Source of the DNA: UBA10908 sp964608965
Lineage (GTDB): Bacteria > Bacillota > Clostridia > Peptostreptococcales > Anaerovoracaceae
Direction of reading: 5' to 3'
DNA length: 64,000 nucleotides
NCBI GenBank assembly: GCA_964608965.1
Contig: CAZSPZ010000004.1
Coordinates: 40,424 to 104,423 of the forward strand
The notes under the pieces were generated by a model. It saw only the letters and a program-made list of their open reading frames with translations. It made no database searches and was not told the DNA's origin. The translations under genes and the position numbers were made by a program. The number at the start of each line of letters is the position of its first letter. Positions within the stretch are counted from its first letter, which is position 1. Of this stretch, positions 8,674 through 17,160 are shown piece by piece.

Positions 8674-8955
8674 ATGAGTAGATCATTAAAGAAGGGCCCC
8701 TTCATAAGCGAGAAGCTGTTAAAAGTTATCGAAGCTATGAACGCGGCTAACGAAAAAAAGGTCATCAAGACTTGGTCCAGACCATCAACGATTTTTCCCC
8801 AGATGGTAGGACACACCATTGCGGTGCACGACGGTAAAAAACATGTGCCCGTATATATAACAGAAGACATGGTAGGACACAGACTGGGAGAATTCGCTCC
8901 CACAAGGACCTACAGAGGACATGCATCCGACAAGTCCTCCAAGGTAAAGAAATAG
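8674..8955 (+). CDS. rpsS: 30S ribosomal protein S19
   Basis: A 93-residue S19 located in the 30S head, where its C-terminal tail touches the A-site tRNA. It starts MSRSLKKGPFI and contains the standard TWSRPSTIFPQMVGHT and GHRLGEFAPTRTY motifs. It lies 23 nt after rplB in the fixed order L2-S19-L22-S3, with a GGGAGG ribosome-binding site. Length is normal. Confidence 0.98.
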   Translation: MSRSLKKGPFISEKLLKVIEAMNAANEKKVIKTWSRPSTIFPQMVGHTIAVHDGKKHVPVYITEDMVGHRLGEFAPTRTYRGHASDKSSKVKK

Positions 8956-8970
8956 GAAGGAGATAAGACA

Positions 8971-9303
8971 ATGGAAGCAAAAGCAATTGCAAAATACGTT
9001 AAGATGTCTCCGTCCAAAGTCAAGCCCATCACCGATTTGGTTAGGGGCAAGGACCTTTCGGAGGCGCTGACCATTTTAAAGTTTACTCCCGGTAAGGGCG
9101 CAGAGCTCGTTGAAAAGGTCGTACAGTCCGCAGCGGCGAATGCAGAGAACAACCACGAAATGGAAGTTTCAAAGCTGTATGTTGCCGAAATATATGCGAA
9201 CCAAGGTCCCACGATGAAACGTTGGAGAGCCGGAGCCCAGGGACGAGCAGGCAGAATCTTAAAGAGAAGCAGCCACATCGGCGTTACCTTAAAAGAAAGA
9301 TAA
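8971..9303 (+). CDS. rplV: 50S ribosomal protein L22
   Basis: A 110-residue L22 that contacts all domains of 23S rRNA; its beta hairpin (here near RWRAGAQGRAGRILKRSSH) narrows the exit tunnel and is a known site of macrolide resistance changes. It starts MEAKAIAKYVKMSPSK, shorter than many L22 proteins but in keeping with Gram-positive forms. It lies 15 nt after rpsS. Confidence 0.97.
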   Translation: MEAKAIAKYVKMSPSKVKPITDLVRGKDLSEALTILKFTPGKGAELVEKVVQSAAANAENNHEMEVSKLYVAEIYANQGPTMKRWRAGAQGRAGRILKRSSHIGVTLKER

Positions 9304-9322
9304 TCGGTAAGGAGGTTTATTA

Positions 9323-10276
9323 ATGGGTCAGAAAGTTAGTCCACACGGACTGAGAGTTGGAGTAACAAAAGACTGGGATTCCAAATGGTATGCAAACAAA
9401 AAAAGCTTCTCTGATTATCTTGTGGAAGATAAGAAGGTCAGGGAATTCGTCAAAAAGAAATTGTATATCGCCGGAGTTTCGAAAATTGTTATAGAGAGAG
9501 CTGCAGAGAACCAAATGCGGGTAAATGTGCTTACAGCCAAACCCGGTATGGTAATCGGACGCGGCGGTGACGGCATCGACCAACTCAAAAGCGAAATCGA
9601 AAAGATGACAGGGAAAGTGGTCTCTGTCAATATCATAGAAATCAGAAGACCGGAACTGGATGCTCAGCTTACAGCAGAGAGCGTCGCTCAGGCTCTGGAA
9701 AAGAGAATCTCGTTCAGAAGAGCAATGAAACAAGCGATTCAAAGAACGATGAAAGCCGGCGGCAAAGGAATCAAAGTTGTTGTTTCCGGCCGTGTGGGAG
9801 GCGCTGAAATCGCCAGAAGCGAAAAGTACAGCGAAGGCAATGTCCCCCTCCATACACTTCGTGCAGACATATCCTATGGCTTTATAGAAGCAGATACTCA
9901 ATATGGTAAGCTTGGTGTAAAGGTATGGATAAACAACGGAGAAATTCTCGGTAAGGATTTAGTCAGCGCTATTCCCGAAGAGAAGGACAACAAAAGGGCT
10001 GACCGTGGCGACAATCGCGGCAAGAAAACCGACCGTCCAAGAAGAGACGGCGACCGCCCAAGAAGAGACAACAAGGACGGCAGAGATCGCAACGATCGAA
10101 CCGGACGCGGCAGAACGGACGACAGGGAAGTTAAGAAATTCGAAAACCCCCGCAAGCGTCCCAACAAGCCCCAAGCAGCCAAGGAAGAAGCGCCTGTAGA
10201 GGCAGTGGATGAAACTGTAACAGCAGCTCCTCAAGCAGAAGTTGCCACACAAACATCCGCTTCCGCAGAAGAATAA
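9323..10276 (+). CDS. rpsC: 30S ribosomal protein S3 with a long C-terminal extension
   Basis: S3 forms part of the mRNA entry channel and helicase of the 30S subunit. The first 220 or so residues are a normal S3: start MGQKVSPHGLRVGVTKDW, a type 2 KH domain with the loop GMVIGRGGDGID, and the end motif GVKVWINNGEIL. The protein is 317 residues, about 90-100 longer than the usual 210-230. The added tail is first rich in Arg, Asp, Lys, Asn and Gly (about residues 225-275, with repeated DRPRRD), then in Ala, Glu, Pro and Val to the stop. It should be disordered and RNA-binding in its basic part. The tail is in frame with no break and rplP follows normally. Confidence 0.96.
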   Translation: MGQKVSPHGLRVGVTKDWDSKWYANKKSFSDYLVEDKKVREFVKKKLYIAGVSKIVIERAAENQMRVNVLTAKPGMVIGRGGDGIDQLKSEIEKMTGKVVSVNIIEIRRPELDAQLTAESVAQALEKRISFRRAMKQAIQRTMKAGGKGIKVVVSGRVGGAEIARSEKYSEGNVPLHTLRADISYGFIEADTQYGKLGVKVWINNGEILGKDLVSAIPEEKDNKRADRGDNRGKKTDRPRRDGDRPRRDNKDGRDRNDRTGRGRTDDREVKKFENPRKRPNKPQAAKEEAPVEAVDETVTAAPQAEVATQTSASAEE

Positions 10277-10300
10277 GCACGAAGAAAGGAGGAGTCAGCG

Positions 10301-10732
10301 ATGTTAATGCCAAAGCGCGTTAAACGCAGAAGAGTCCACAGAGGAAGAATGAAGGGCATCGCCACAAAGGGCAACACGATTACATACGGTTCGTTTGGTC
10401 TTATTGCTCAGGAATGTGGTTGGATCACCTCTAATCAAATAGAAGCAGCCCGTATTGCCATGACCAGATCCATCAAAAGAGGCGGTCAGGTATTCATCAA
10501 GATTTTCCCGCATAAGTCGGTAACGAAGAAGCCCGCCGAAGTCAGGATGGGTTCAGGTAAAGGCGCTCCCGAGTATTGGGTAGCGGTTGTAAAACCGGGC
10601 AGAGTCATGTTCGAAATCGGCGGTGTACCCGAGGATGCGGCAAGAGAAGCCATGCGCCTTGCGATGCACAAGCTCCCCATTAGATGTAAGTTCGCCGCAA
10701 AGAGCGAATCAACAAAGGGTGGTGAAGCATAA
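10301..10732 (+). CDS. rplP: 50S ribosomal protein L16
   Basis: A 143-residue L16 that binds near the A site and central protuberance. It starts MLMPKRVKRRRVHRGRMKG, the standard opening, and contains RIAMTRSIKRGGQVFIKIFPHK and the RMGSGKGAPEYWVA motif (residue numbers about 80-95). Start choice: the ATG at 10301 follows AAGGAGGAG by a good distance, and the second ATG at 10307 would also be possible. It overlaps rpmC by 1 nt. Confidence 0.97.
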   Translation: MLMPKRVKRRRVHRGRMKGIATKGNTITYGSFGLIAQECGWITSNQIEAARIAMTRSIKRGGQVFIKIFPHKSVTKKPAEVRMGSGKGAPEYWVAVVKPGRVMFEIGGVPEDAAREAMRLAMHKLPIRCKFAAKSESTKGGEA

Positions 10733-10935
10733 TGAAAATCGAAAAAGTAAGAATTATGAGCCAAGCTGAACTGAACGCAGAAGAGCTTAAATTAAAGAAG
10801 GAACTATTCAACTTGAGATTCCAGCATGTAACCGGTCAGTTGGAAAACCCTTTGAAAATGAGAGATCTCAAGCGTGATATTGCAAGAGTAAAAACCGTCT
10901 TGAGAGAACAAGAGCTCAAGAAGGCAGAAAAATAG
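10732..10935 (+). CDS. rpmC: 50S ribosomal protein L29
   Basis: A 67-residue two-helix protein near the tunnel exit. It has the L29 signature ELNAEELKLKKELFNLRFQ followed by the conserved turn TGQLENPLKMRDLKRDIARVKTV in two segments. Its start overlaps the rplP stop (TAATG), so its translation is likely coupled. Length is normal. Confidence 0.97.
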   Translation: MKIEKVRIMSQAELNAEELKLKKELFNLRFQHVTGQLENPLKMRDLKRDIARVKTVLREQELKKAEK

Positions 10936-10954
10936 CCGGAAGGAGGATGCAAAA

Positions 10955-11215
10955 ATGTCAGAGGACAGAAGTAACAGGAAGACAAAGGTCGGTGTCGTAA
11001 CCAGCGATAAGATGGATAAGACGATCGTGGTCGGAGTGGAACAGTCCATTCGCCATTCTCTTTACGGTAAGTCGGTAAAGAGAACAAAGAAATTCAAGGC
11101 ACACGATGAAAACAACGAGTGTCAAATCGGAGATAAAGTGAAAATTATGGAAACAAGGCCCCTCTCCAAGGATAAGAGATGGAGACTTGTGGAAGTAGTC
11201 GAGAAGGTCAAATAA
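10955..11215 (+). CDS. rpsQ: 30S ribosomal protein S17
   Basis: An 86-residue OB-fold protein that binds 16S rRNA early in 30S assembly. The signature RKTKVGVVTSDKMDKTIVV and the later GDKVKIMETRPLSKDKRW mark it clearly. It lies 19 nt after rpmC with an AAGGAGG site. Length and sequence are ordinary for Gram-positive bacteria. Confidence 0.97.
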   Translation: MSEDRSNRKTKVGVVTSDKMDKTIVVGVEQSIRHSLYGKSVKRTKKFKAHDENNECQIGDKVKIMETRPLSKDKRWRLVEVVEKVK

Positions 11216-11227
11216 GGAGGCACCCAG

Positions 11228-11596
11228 ATGATCCAGCCGGAAACCAGGTTAAAAGTTGCCGACAATTCCGGAGCAAAAGAATTGTTGTGCATCCGTGTGC
11301 TAGGCGGTACGCGCCGTAAGTACGCGAATATTGGCGACATCATTGTATGTGCCGTCAAAGATGCGACTCCAGGCGGAGTCGTAAAGAAGGGCGAGGTCGT
11401 TAAGGCCGTCGTCGTAAGAACAGCAACAGGCTCAAGACGAGTCGACGGCAGCTATGTCAAATTCGACCAGAATGCCGCCGTTATCATTAAAGAAGACAAG
11501 ACCCCAGTGGGAACCCGTATTTTCGGACCTGTAGCAAGAGAGCTGCGGGAAAAGGGTTTCATGAAGATCGTGTCTTTGGCGCCGGAAGTACTGTAG
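11228..11596 (+). CDS. rplN: 50S ribosomal protein L14
   Basis: A 122-residue L14 that lies on the subunit interface next to L3 and L19 and is the binding site of the silencing factor RsfS. It starts MIQPETRLKVADNSGAKEL and contains GDIIVCAVKDATPGG and the C-terminal GPVARELREKGFMKIVSLAPEVL in standard form. It is 12 nt after rpsQ; this is the conventional start of the spc gene block. Confidence 0.98.
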   Translation: MIQPETRLKVADNSGAKELLCIRVLGGTRRKYANIGDIIVCAVKDATPGGVVKKGEVVKAVVVRTATGSRRVDGSYVKFDQNAAVIIKEDKTPVGTRIFGPVARELREKGFMKIVSLAPEVL

Positions 11597-11608
11597 GAGG
11601 TCGACGTA

Positions 11609-11914
11609 ATGAACATTAAAAAGAACGACACGGTACTCGTAATTACCGGTAAAGACAAAGGTAAAAAAGGTAAAGTTCTGGTTGCGATGCCTAAAGAAGA
11701 AACAGTCATCGTAGAAGGCGTCAACATTCAGACAAAGCATGCGAAAGCAAAGCAGAAAGTTGCAGCTGAAATCAGAAAGCAGGAAGGTCCGATTCATGTT
11801 TCGAACGTCATGTACTTCGACACGAAGGCAAAAGCACCTACCCGCATAGGATACAAGGTAGTAAACGGACATAAAAAGAGAGTATCCAAGAAAACCGGTC
11901 AGGTGATTGACTAA
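11609..11914 (+). CDS. rplX: 50S ribosomal protein L24
   Basis: A 101-residue KOW-domain protein and early assembly initiator of the 50S subunit, near the exit tunnel. It starts MNIKKNDTVLVITGKDKGKKG, the KOW motif, and ends with the usual RIGYKVVNGHKKRVSKKTG. It follows rplN by 12 nt with the site GTAGGAGGT. Length is normal. Confidence 0.97.
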   Translation: MNIKKNDTVLVITGKDKGKKGKVLVAMPKEETVIVEGVNIQTKHAKAKQKVAAEIRKQEGPIHVSNVMYFDTKAKAPTRIGYKVVNGHKKRVSKKTGQVID

Positions 11915-11934
11915 TTCGAAAGGAGGAAACCATC

Positions 11935-12477
11935 TTGGCAGCAAGACTTAAAGAGAAATATATTAAAGAAGTATTTCCCGTATTGAAAGAAAAATTTAAA
12001 TATCCAAATGTAATGGAGGTTCCCAAACTCGAAAAGATCACATTGAACATGGGACTTGGAGATACGAAGGACAACCCCAAACTGCTCGAAACAGCAGTCG
12101 CAGAATTGGCTTTAATCGCAGGACAGGCTCCTGTTATAACGAAGTCGCGGAAATCCATAGCGAACTTTAAACTCCGTGCAGGAATGTCTGTCGGCGCAAA
12201 GGTAACTCTTCGCGGCGACCGCATGTACGAGTTTGCAGATAAGTTCTTTACGGTTGCACTTCCCCGAGTAAGAGACTTCAAAGGTGTCAGCAAGAATTCC
12301 TTCGACGGAAGAGGAAACTTTTCCATGGGAATAAAAGACCAGCTGATTTTTCTGGAAATTGTTTATGACAAAGTCGAGAAGATCAGAGGGATGGACATAG
12401 TATTCACAACCACGGCTAAAACCGACGAAGAAGCTAGGGCACTCCTGGAATTGCTCGGCATGCCGTTTGAAAAGTAG
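11935..12477 (+). CDS. rplE: 50S ribosomal protein L5
   Basis: A 180-residue L5 that binds 5S rRNA with L18 and forms the bridge to S13. It contains LEKITLNMGLGD, the loop APVITKSRKSIANFKLR and the FDGRGNFSMGIKDQ motif. The start is TTG at 11935: the AAGGAGG site sits 8-9 nt before it, and the next codons AARLKEKY match the N terminus of other L5 proteins. No ATG is available nearby. It ends 9 nt before rpsZ. Confidence 0.97.
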   Translation: MAARLKEKYIKEVFPVLKEKFKYPNVMEVPKLEKITLNMGLGDTKDNPKLLETAVAELALIAGQAPVITKSRKSIANFKLRAGMSVGAKVTLRGDRMYEFADKFFTVALPRVRDFKGVSKNSFDGRGNFSMGIKDQLIFLEIVYDKVEKIRGMDIVFTTTAKTDEEARALLELLGMPFEK

Positions 12478-12486
12478 GAGGGAAAA

Positions 12487-12672
12487 ATGGCTAAAACATC
12501 TCTCAAAGTAAAACAGCAGAGAAAACCCAAGCATTCCACACAGGCTTACAATCGTTGCAAGCTCTGTGGAAGACCCCATGCTTATTTAAGAAAATACGGT
12601 GTTTGCCGTATCTGTTTCAGAGAGTTGGCTTACAAGGGCGAAATCCCCGGTGTCAAAAAAGCCAGCTGGTAA
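12487..12672 (+). CDS. rpsZ: 30S ribosomal protein S14, zinc-binding type
   Basis: A 61-residue type Z S14, the short zinc form common in Gram-positive bacteria. Two CxxC pairs (CKLCGRPH and CRICFREL) bind one zinc ion. It starts MAKTSLKVKQQRKPKHST and sits in the 30S head. The longer, zinc-free form is a separate gene in some bacteria and is not seen here. The site GTAGGAGGG lies before the ATG. Confidence 0.97.
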   Translation: MAKTSLKVKQQRKPKHSTQAYNRCKLCGRPHAYLRKYGVCRICFRELAYKGEIPGVKKASW

Positions 12673-12699
12673 TAATACGAAGGAAGGAGGTACTTATCT

Positions 12700-13098
12700 A
12701 TGACAATGACAGATCCTGTAGCAGATATGCTTACAAGAATCAGAAATGCCAATACAGCCGGTCACGCAAGCGTTGAAATTCCCTCATCCAAGATGAAGAA
12801 GAACATCGCTGAGATCCTGTTGAAGGAAGGCTACATCAAGGGCTACGAGTTGGTCGAAGACGAGAAGCAGGGTATCATCAAAGTTCAGATGAAGTACGGT
12901 GCTGATAAACAAAAAGTAATTAGCGGAATAAAGAGAATCTCCAAACCCGGATTAAAGGTATATGCAAAGAGCAGCGATGTTCCGAAAGTATTGGGAGGAT
13001 TAGGCGTAGCCATCATTTCCACTTCGGGTGGACTGGTTACCGATAAGGAAGCTCGCTCTAAGGGTGTGGGCGGAGAAGTAATCTGCTACGTTTGGTAA
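12700..13098 (+). CDS. rpsH: 30S ribosomal protein S8
   Basis: A 132-residue S8 that binds the central domain of 16S rRNA and in E. coli represses the spc operon. It starts MTMTDPVADMLTRIRNAN and ends with the motif ISTSGGLVTDKEARSKGVGGEVICYVW, whose parts are highly conserved. The ATG follows GAAGGAGGT. Two ATG codons (12700, 12706) are possible; the first has the better spacing. Confidence 0.97.
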   Translation: MTMTDPVADMLTRIRNANTAGHASVEIPSSKMKKNIAEILLKEGYIKGYELVEDEKQGIIKVQMKYGADKQKVISGIKRISKPGLKVYAKSSDVPKVLGGLGVAIISTSGGLVTDKEARSKGVGGEVICYVW

Positions 13099-13116
13099 CA
13101 TGAAAGGAGCAATAGA

Positions 13117-13656
13117 ATGTCCAGAATAGGAAAACTGCCTGTGACTGTTCCTTCCGGGGTTGAAATCACTGTTAGTGCTGCAAACCTGGTTACCGTAAAA
13201 GGTCCTAAGGGAACATTAAACGAGCAGATAAGCGATAAAATTAAAATGGAATTAATAGATGGTTCTTTTATATTGACCACCAAAGACGACTCCAAAGACA
13301 CGGGCGCACAGCACGGCTTGGCAAGAAGTCTGGTCAATAACATGGTCATCGGTGTTACGGAAGGCTATGAAAAGAAGCTTACCATGCAGGGCGTGGGCTA
13401 TAAAGCTGAGAAGAAGGGCGACCTTCTGGTCATGCAGCTTGGATACTCACATCCGGTGGAAATGAAGGACCCCGAAGGTATAACAACCGAGGTGACATCA
13501 CCGACGGATATTACCGTAAAGGGAGCCAGCAAAGCAGAGGTCGGCAACTACGCTGCGGTCATTCGCAAGTGGAGAAAGCCGGAACCCTATAACGGCAAGG
13601 GCATTCGCTACGTAGGAGAAATCGTACGTAGAAAAGAAGGCAAGACCGGTAAGTAG
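13117..13656 (+). CDS. rplF: 50S ribosomal protein L6
   Basis: A 179-residue L6 with two similar domains, located at the base of the L7/L12 stalk near the GTPase centre. It starts MSRIGKLPVTVPSGVEI and holds the signature PEPYNGKGIRYVGE near the C terminus. Length is normal. It lies 18 nt after rpsH. Confidence 0.98.
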   Translation: MSRIGKLPVTVPSGVEITVSAANLVTVKGPKGTLNEQISDKIKMELIDGSFILTTKDDSKDTGAQHGLARSLVNNMVIGVTEGYEKKLTMQGVGYKAEKKGDLLVMQLGYSHPVEMKDPEGITTEVTSPTDITVKGASKAEVGNYAAVIRKWRKPEPYNGKGIRYVGEIVRRKEGKTGK

Positions 13657-13673
13657 AGAAAGGAGTAAACGAT

Positions 13674-14042
13674 ATGGCTAATAAAGACAGTAGAAATGAC
13701 AATCGTCTGAAGAGACACGAGAGAGTCAGAAAAGATGTAATCGGAACTCCTGAAAGACCAAGGCTTTGCGTATTCAGAAGCTCTAAAAATATTTCCGTGC
13801 AAGTGATAGACGATACCTGCGGAAAGACATTGGCAGCAGCCTCCTCCTTAGACAAGGACATCAAGGCTAAAGCGGCTTACGGCGGAAACAAGGAAGCTGC
13901 GAAACTCGTCGGAGAAAAGATCGGCGAAGTTGCCATCAAAGCCGGAATAAAGGCAGTTTGCTTCGACAGAGGCGGATATCTTTACCACGGCAGAGTCAAA
14001 GAACTGGCAGAAGGCGCAAGAGCGGCCGGATTGGACTTCTAA
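13674..14042 (+). CDS. rplR: 50S ribosomal protein L18
   Basis: A 122-residue L18 that binds 5S rRNA. Recognisable parts are KRHERVRKDVIGTPERPRL, FRSSKNISVQVIDD and the C-terminal FDRGGYLYHGRVKELAEGAR. It lies 17 nt after rplF with an AAGGAG site. Length is normal for the family. Confidence 0.98.
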   Translation: MANKDSRNDNRLKRHERVRKDVIGTPERPRLCVFRSSKNISVQVIDDTCGKTLAAASSLDKDIKAKAAYGGNKEAAKLVGEKIGEVAIKAGIKAVCFDRGGYLYHGRVKELAEGARAAGLDF

Positions 14043-14057
14043 AGGAGGAGGAAGAGA

Positions 14058-14561
14058 ATGCGTAAAAACATAGATGCATCCAAGCTTGACTTAAAAGAGT
14101 CCATCGTAAACATCAGAAGAGTTACGAAGGTCGTCAAGGGCGGTAAGAACTTCAGATTCAGCGTTACCGTTGTCGTCGGAGACGGCGGCGGGCATGTGGG
14201 TCTTGGCCTGGGTAAATCGCAAGAAATACCCGAGGCTGTCAGAAAAGCCGTCGAGGACGCTAAAAAAGACCTTATTTTCGTCCCAATGGTTGGTACGACG
14301 ATTCCTCATAGGAGTCTTGGAGTATTCGGAGCGGGCAGAGTTCTGCTTATGCCGGCTGCACCTGGTACAGGAGTTATCGCAGGCGGTTCGGCACGTACCG
14401 TGCTCGAATTTGCAGGCTTAAAAGATGTAAGAGCAAAGTCGCTGGGTTCCAGCAATGCCGGAAACGTGGCTTATGCAACAATAGAAGGCCTTAGAGGATT
14501 GAAAACCATAGAAGAGGTTTCAAAACTCAGAGGGAAGACGAAAGAAGAAATCTTAGGATAG
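14058..14561 (+). CDS. rpsE: 30S ribosomal protein S5
   Basis: A 167-residue S5 with the N-terminal double-stranded RNA-binding fold (KGGKNFRFSVTVVVGDG) and C-terminal domain (RVLLMPAAPGTGVIAGG, then GLKDVRAKSLGSSN). It shapes the decoding site and translational accuracy. The ATG at 14058 follows AAAGGAGGAGG and lies 15 nt after rplR. Length is normal. Confidence 0.98.
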   Translation: MRKNIDASKLDLKESIVNIRRVTKVVKGGKNFRFSVTVVVGDGGGHVGLGLGKSQEIPEAVRKAVEDAKKDLIFVPMVGTTIPHRSLGVFGAGRVLLMPAAPGTGVIAGGSARTVLEFAGLKDVRAKSLGSSNAGNVAYATIEGLRGLKTIEEVSKLRGKTKEEILG

Positions 14562-14574
14562 GAGGAATTGTCCC

Positions 14575-14754
14575 ATGGCAATGCTGAAAGTAACATTGAT
14601 TAAAAGCACCGTCGGCGCGACTCCTCATCAGAAGAAGGTCGTCGAGGCGCTGGGTCTACGAAAGATCCGGCAAACAGTGGAACTTCCCGATAGCCCGCAA
14701 ACACGCGGAGCTGTCACAAAAGTGATCCATCTGTTAAAAGTGGAAGAACTCTAA
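14575..14754 (+). CDS. rpmD: 50S ribosomal protein L30
   Basis: A short gene of 59 residues. It starts MAMLKVTLIKSTVGATPHQK and continues VVEALGLRKIRQTVELPD, the L30 signature, ending in the helix VTKVIHLLKVEEL. L30 is a small 50S protein absent from some bacteria but standard between rpsE and rplO. The ribosome-binding site ATAGGAGGA is 8 nt before the ATG. Confidence 0.96.
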   Translation: MAMLKVTLIKSTVGATPHQKKVVEALGLRKIRQTVELPDSPQTRGAVTKVIHLLKVEEL

Positions 14755-14770
14755 GAGGGAGGTGACATGG

Positions 14771-15211
14771 ATGAAACTGCATGAATTAAAAGCGCCCCAA
14801 GGTGCAACCAGGGCGCCCAAGAGAAAGGGCAGAGGAACAGGCACCGGAAACGGAACAACGGCCGGAAGAGGTATGAACGGCCAAAATTCCAGAAGCGGCG
14901 GCGGTACTCGTCTCGGTTTCGAAGGCGGTCAAATGCCCTTATACAGGAGAATCCCGAAAAGGGGATTCACAAATATTTGGAAAAAAGAATTCAGTGGTGT
15001 TAACGTATCAGCGCTGAATGTTTTCGAAAACGGAGAAACCGTAACCGCAGAGATGATGATGGATTTGGGCCTTGCAAAAGGCGTAAGCGAAGGCATTAAG
15101 ATTCTCGGAAACGGCACACTGGAAAAGAAACTCACCGTAGAAGCACAGAAGTTCAGCAAAGCTGCAATCGAAAAGATCGAAGCTGCGGGCGGAAAGGCTG
15201 AGGTGATCTAG
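14771..15211 (+). CDS. rplO: 50S ribosomal protein L15
   Basis: A 146-residue L15, a late assembly protein that contacts several 23S rRNA domains. The N-terminal Gly/Arg-rich extension (RKGRGTGTGNGTTAGRG) and MPLYRRIPKRGF are typical. The ATG at 14771 (MKLHELKAPQG) is chosen over a GTG nine bases earlier because GGGAGGTG has correct spacing to it and the family starts MKLHEL. It ends 1 nt before secY. Confidence 0.97.
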   Translation: MKLHELKAPQGATRAPKRKGRGTGTGNGTTAGRGMNGQNSRSGGGTRLGFEGGQMPLYRRIPKRGFTNIWKKEFSGVNVSALNVFENGETVTAEMMMDLGLAKGVSEGIKILGNGTLEKKLTVEAQKFSKAAIEKIEAAGGKAEVI

Positions 15212-15212
15212 G

Positions 15213-16496
15213 ATGAGCATGTTTCAAACAATGATTTCAGCCTGGAAAATACCTGAGATGAGAAAAAAGATACTTTATACTTTTATGATGCTCATTATTT
15301 TCCGGTTGGGCTCTAACATTCCCGTACCGGGAATCGATCGCTCGCAGTTAACTGCAATGTTCGATGCCAATTCGTCGGGTTTGTTTGGTTTGTTCGATCT
15401 GTTCTCCGGAGGTTCGTTCAGTAACTTCACAATATTCGCACTGAGCATTACGCCTTACATCACCGCAACAATTATTCTTCAACTTTTGACCATTGCGATT
15501 CCTCGTTTGGAAGAGTTGGCGAAAGAAGGCGAAGAAGGCAGAAGGAAAATTGCACAATACAGCAGATACCTTACGGTGGTGCTGGCACTGGTGCAGGCCG
15601 TAGGCTATACTTTTGGCCTGTTCGGCAGCGTACTTTCCGATGACAGCATTTATGCAAAGATCGTCATTATACTTACGCTGGTTGCAGGTACGGCCTTTCT
15701 GATGTGGCTGGGAGAGCGAATCAATGAAAAAGGAATAGGTAACGGTATATCGCTTATCATCTTTGCGGGTATCGTTTCCAGGATTCCAACTACAATTTCA
15801 AGCACGGTAAAGAGTCTTGCGGATAAGGAAATTTCTGTGATTTCCGTTTTACTTTTCTGCGTATTCGCAGTGATTGTAATCGTAGGAATTGTCTTGGTAC
15901 AAGAAGGCAGCAGGAAAATTCCCGTTCAATATGCAAAGAGAGTTGTCGGCCGAAAAGTATACGGCGGACAGAGCAGCCACATTCCCATCAAGGTAAACCA
16001 GTCGGGTGTTATTCCCGTCATCTTCGGTCTATCTTTACTTCAGATGCCCATGACCTTTGCGTACATGTGGCCGGAGTCGGGGTTTGCATCCTTTGTATCG
16101 AAGTATCTTTCTTCCAACGGATATCCCGGAGTTTGGATATACTTCGTTTTGAACATTCTCATGATTATATTCTTTACTTATTTCTATAGCTCTATCACGT
16201 TTAATCCTACTGATATAGCTGAAAACATGAAGTCAAACGGTGGTTTTATACCGGGAATCCGTCCGGGCAGATCCACTGTGGAATACATTACAAAGGTAGT
16301 AACCAGACTTACATTTGTAAGCGCTATCTTCCTTGCAATCATTGCTTCGATACCAACTCTTATTCAACACTGGTCTGCTTTGAACGTAGGTTTCGGTGGC
16401 ACATCTGTCATTATTGCAGTCGGTGTTGCCCTTGATACGATGAAGCAGCTTGAGACACAAATGATCATGCGTAATTACAGTGGTTTCTTAAAATAG
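15213..16496 (+). CDS. secY: Preprotein translocase subunit SecY
   Basis: A 427-residue protein with about ten membrane helices that forms the protein-conducting channel with SecE and SecG. Signatures are FRLGSNIPVPGID in helix 1, the plug and NFTIFALSITPYI, the loop GLFGLFDLFSGGSFSNF, and the late ENMKSNGGFIPGIRPG. It starts 1 nt after rplO, so it is coupled to it, and precedes adk and map in the standard order. Length is normal. Confidence 0.98.
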   Translation: MSMFQTMISAWKIPEMRKKILYTFMMLIIFRLGSNIPVPGIDRSQLTAMFDANSSGLFGLFDLFSGGSFSNFTIFALSITPYITATIILQLLTIAIPRLEELAKEGEEGRRKIAQYSRYLTVVLALVQAVGYTFGLFGSVLSDDSIYAKIVIILTLVAGTAFLMWLGERINEKGIGNGISLIIFAGIVSRIPTTISSTVKSLADKEISVISVLLFCVFAVIVIVGIVLVQEGSRKIPVQYAKRVVGRKVYGGQSSHIPIKVNQSGVIPVIFGLSLLQMPMTFAYMWPESGFASFVSKYLSSNGYPGVWIYFVLNILMIIFFTYFYSSITFNPTDIAENMKSNGGFIPGIRPGRSTVEYITKVVTRLTFVSAIFLAIIASIPTLIQHWSALNVGFGGTSVIIAVGVALDTMKQLETQMIMRNYSGFLK

Positions 16497-16507
16497 GAGT
16501 GCATAGC

Positions 16508-17155
16508 ATGCGAAGAATTGTTTTGCTTGGGCCTCCGGGTGCCGGAAAAGGAACTCAGGCCACAAGAATTTCTATGAAGTATGGGATTCCCCATATTTCG
16601 ACGGGAGACATCTTCCGGGCTAACGTCAAGGAAGGTACCCCGCTTGGATCAAAGGCGAAGGCATATATGGATCAAGGCCTTCTGGTACCGGACGAATTGG
16701 TTTGCGACTTGGTGGAAGATCGCATAGCAAAAGACGATTGTAAAAACGGCTATTTGCTGGATGGTTTTCCCCGGACTGTTTTTCAGGCGCAGCAATTCGA
16801 CGAGTATCTGCAAAAGAACAATCAGGATATTACGATAGTATTTGACCTTGAGGTAAGCGAAGACATCCTTCTTAAGCGAATGATCGGAAGAAGAGTGTGC
16901 AGAAACTGTGGTAAGCCATATCACATTACAAACATGCCCCCCAAAAAGGAAGGCATATGTGACGTTTGCGGCGGAGAAATTTACCAAAGAGCCGACGATT
17001 CGGAAGAAACCGTCAGGAATCGCTTCAGGGTCTACACGGAGCAAACCAGCCCTCTTACAGAATATTATGAGAAGGCGGGCAAGCTGATTCCTCTTGACGG
17101 AGCAAAAGATCCGGACGAAGTTTTCGCTCAGGTCAGTGCCCGTTTGGGAGAATAA
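16508..17155 (+). CDS. adk: Adenylate kinase
   Basis: A 215-residue kinase that interconverts ATP plus AMP with two ADP. The P-loop GPPGAGKGTQ lies at residues 8-17, the AMP-binding motif DGFPRT follows, and the LID has two Cys pairs (CRNCG and CDVCG), so this is the zinc-binding long form found in Gram-positive bacteria. The ATG at 16508 is preferred to the GTG at 16499 because AGGAG lies 8 nt before it and the family begins with this strand. Confidence 0.97.
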   Translation: MRRIVLLGPPGAGKGTQATRISMKYGIPHISTGDIFRANVKEGTPLGSKAKAYMDQGLLVPDELVCDLVEDRIAKDDCKNGYLLDGFPRTVFQAQQFDEYLQKNNQDITIVFDLEVSEDILLKRMIGRRVCRNCGKPYHITNMPPKKEGICDVCGGEIYQRADDSEETVRNRFRVYTEQTSPLTEYYEKAGKLIPLDGAKDPDEVFAQVSARLGE

Positions 17156-17160
17156 AACAG

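Noticed and set aside
9323..10276. Frameshift or fusion as the reason for long S3
   Set aside because: The frame is continuous, the stop is followed by a normal ribosome-binding site and rplP, and composition is smooth.
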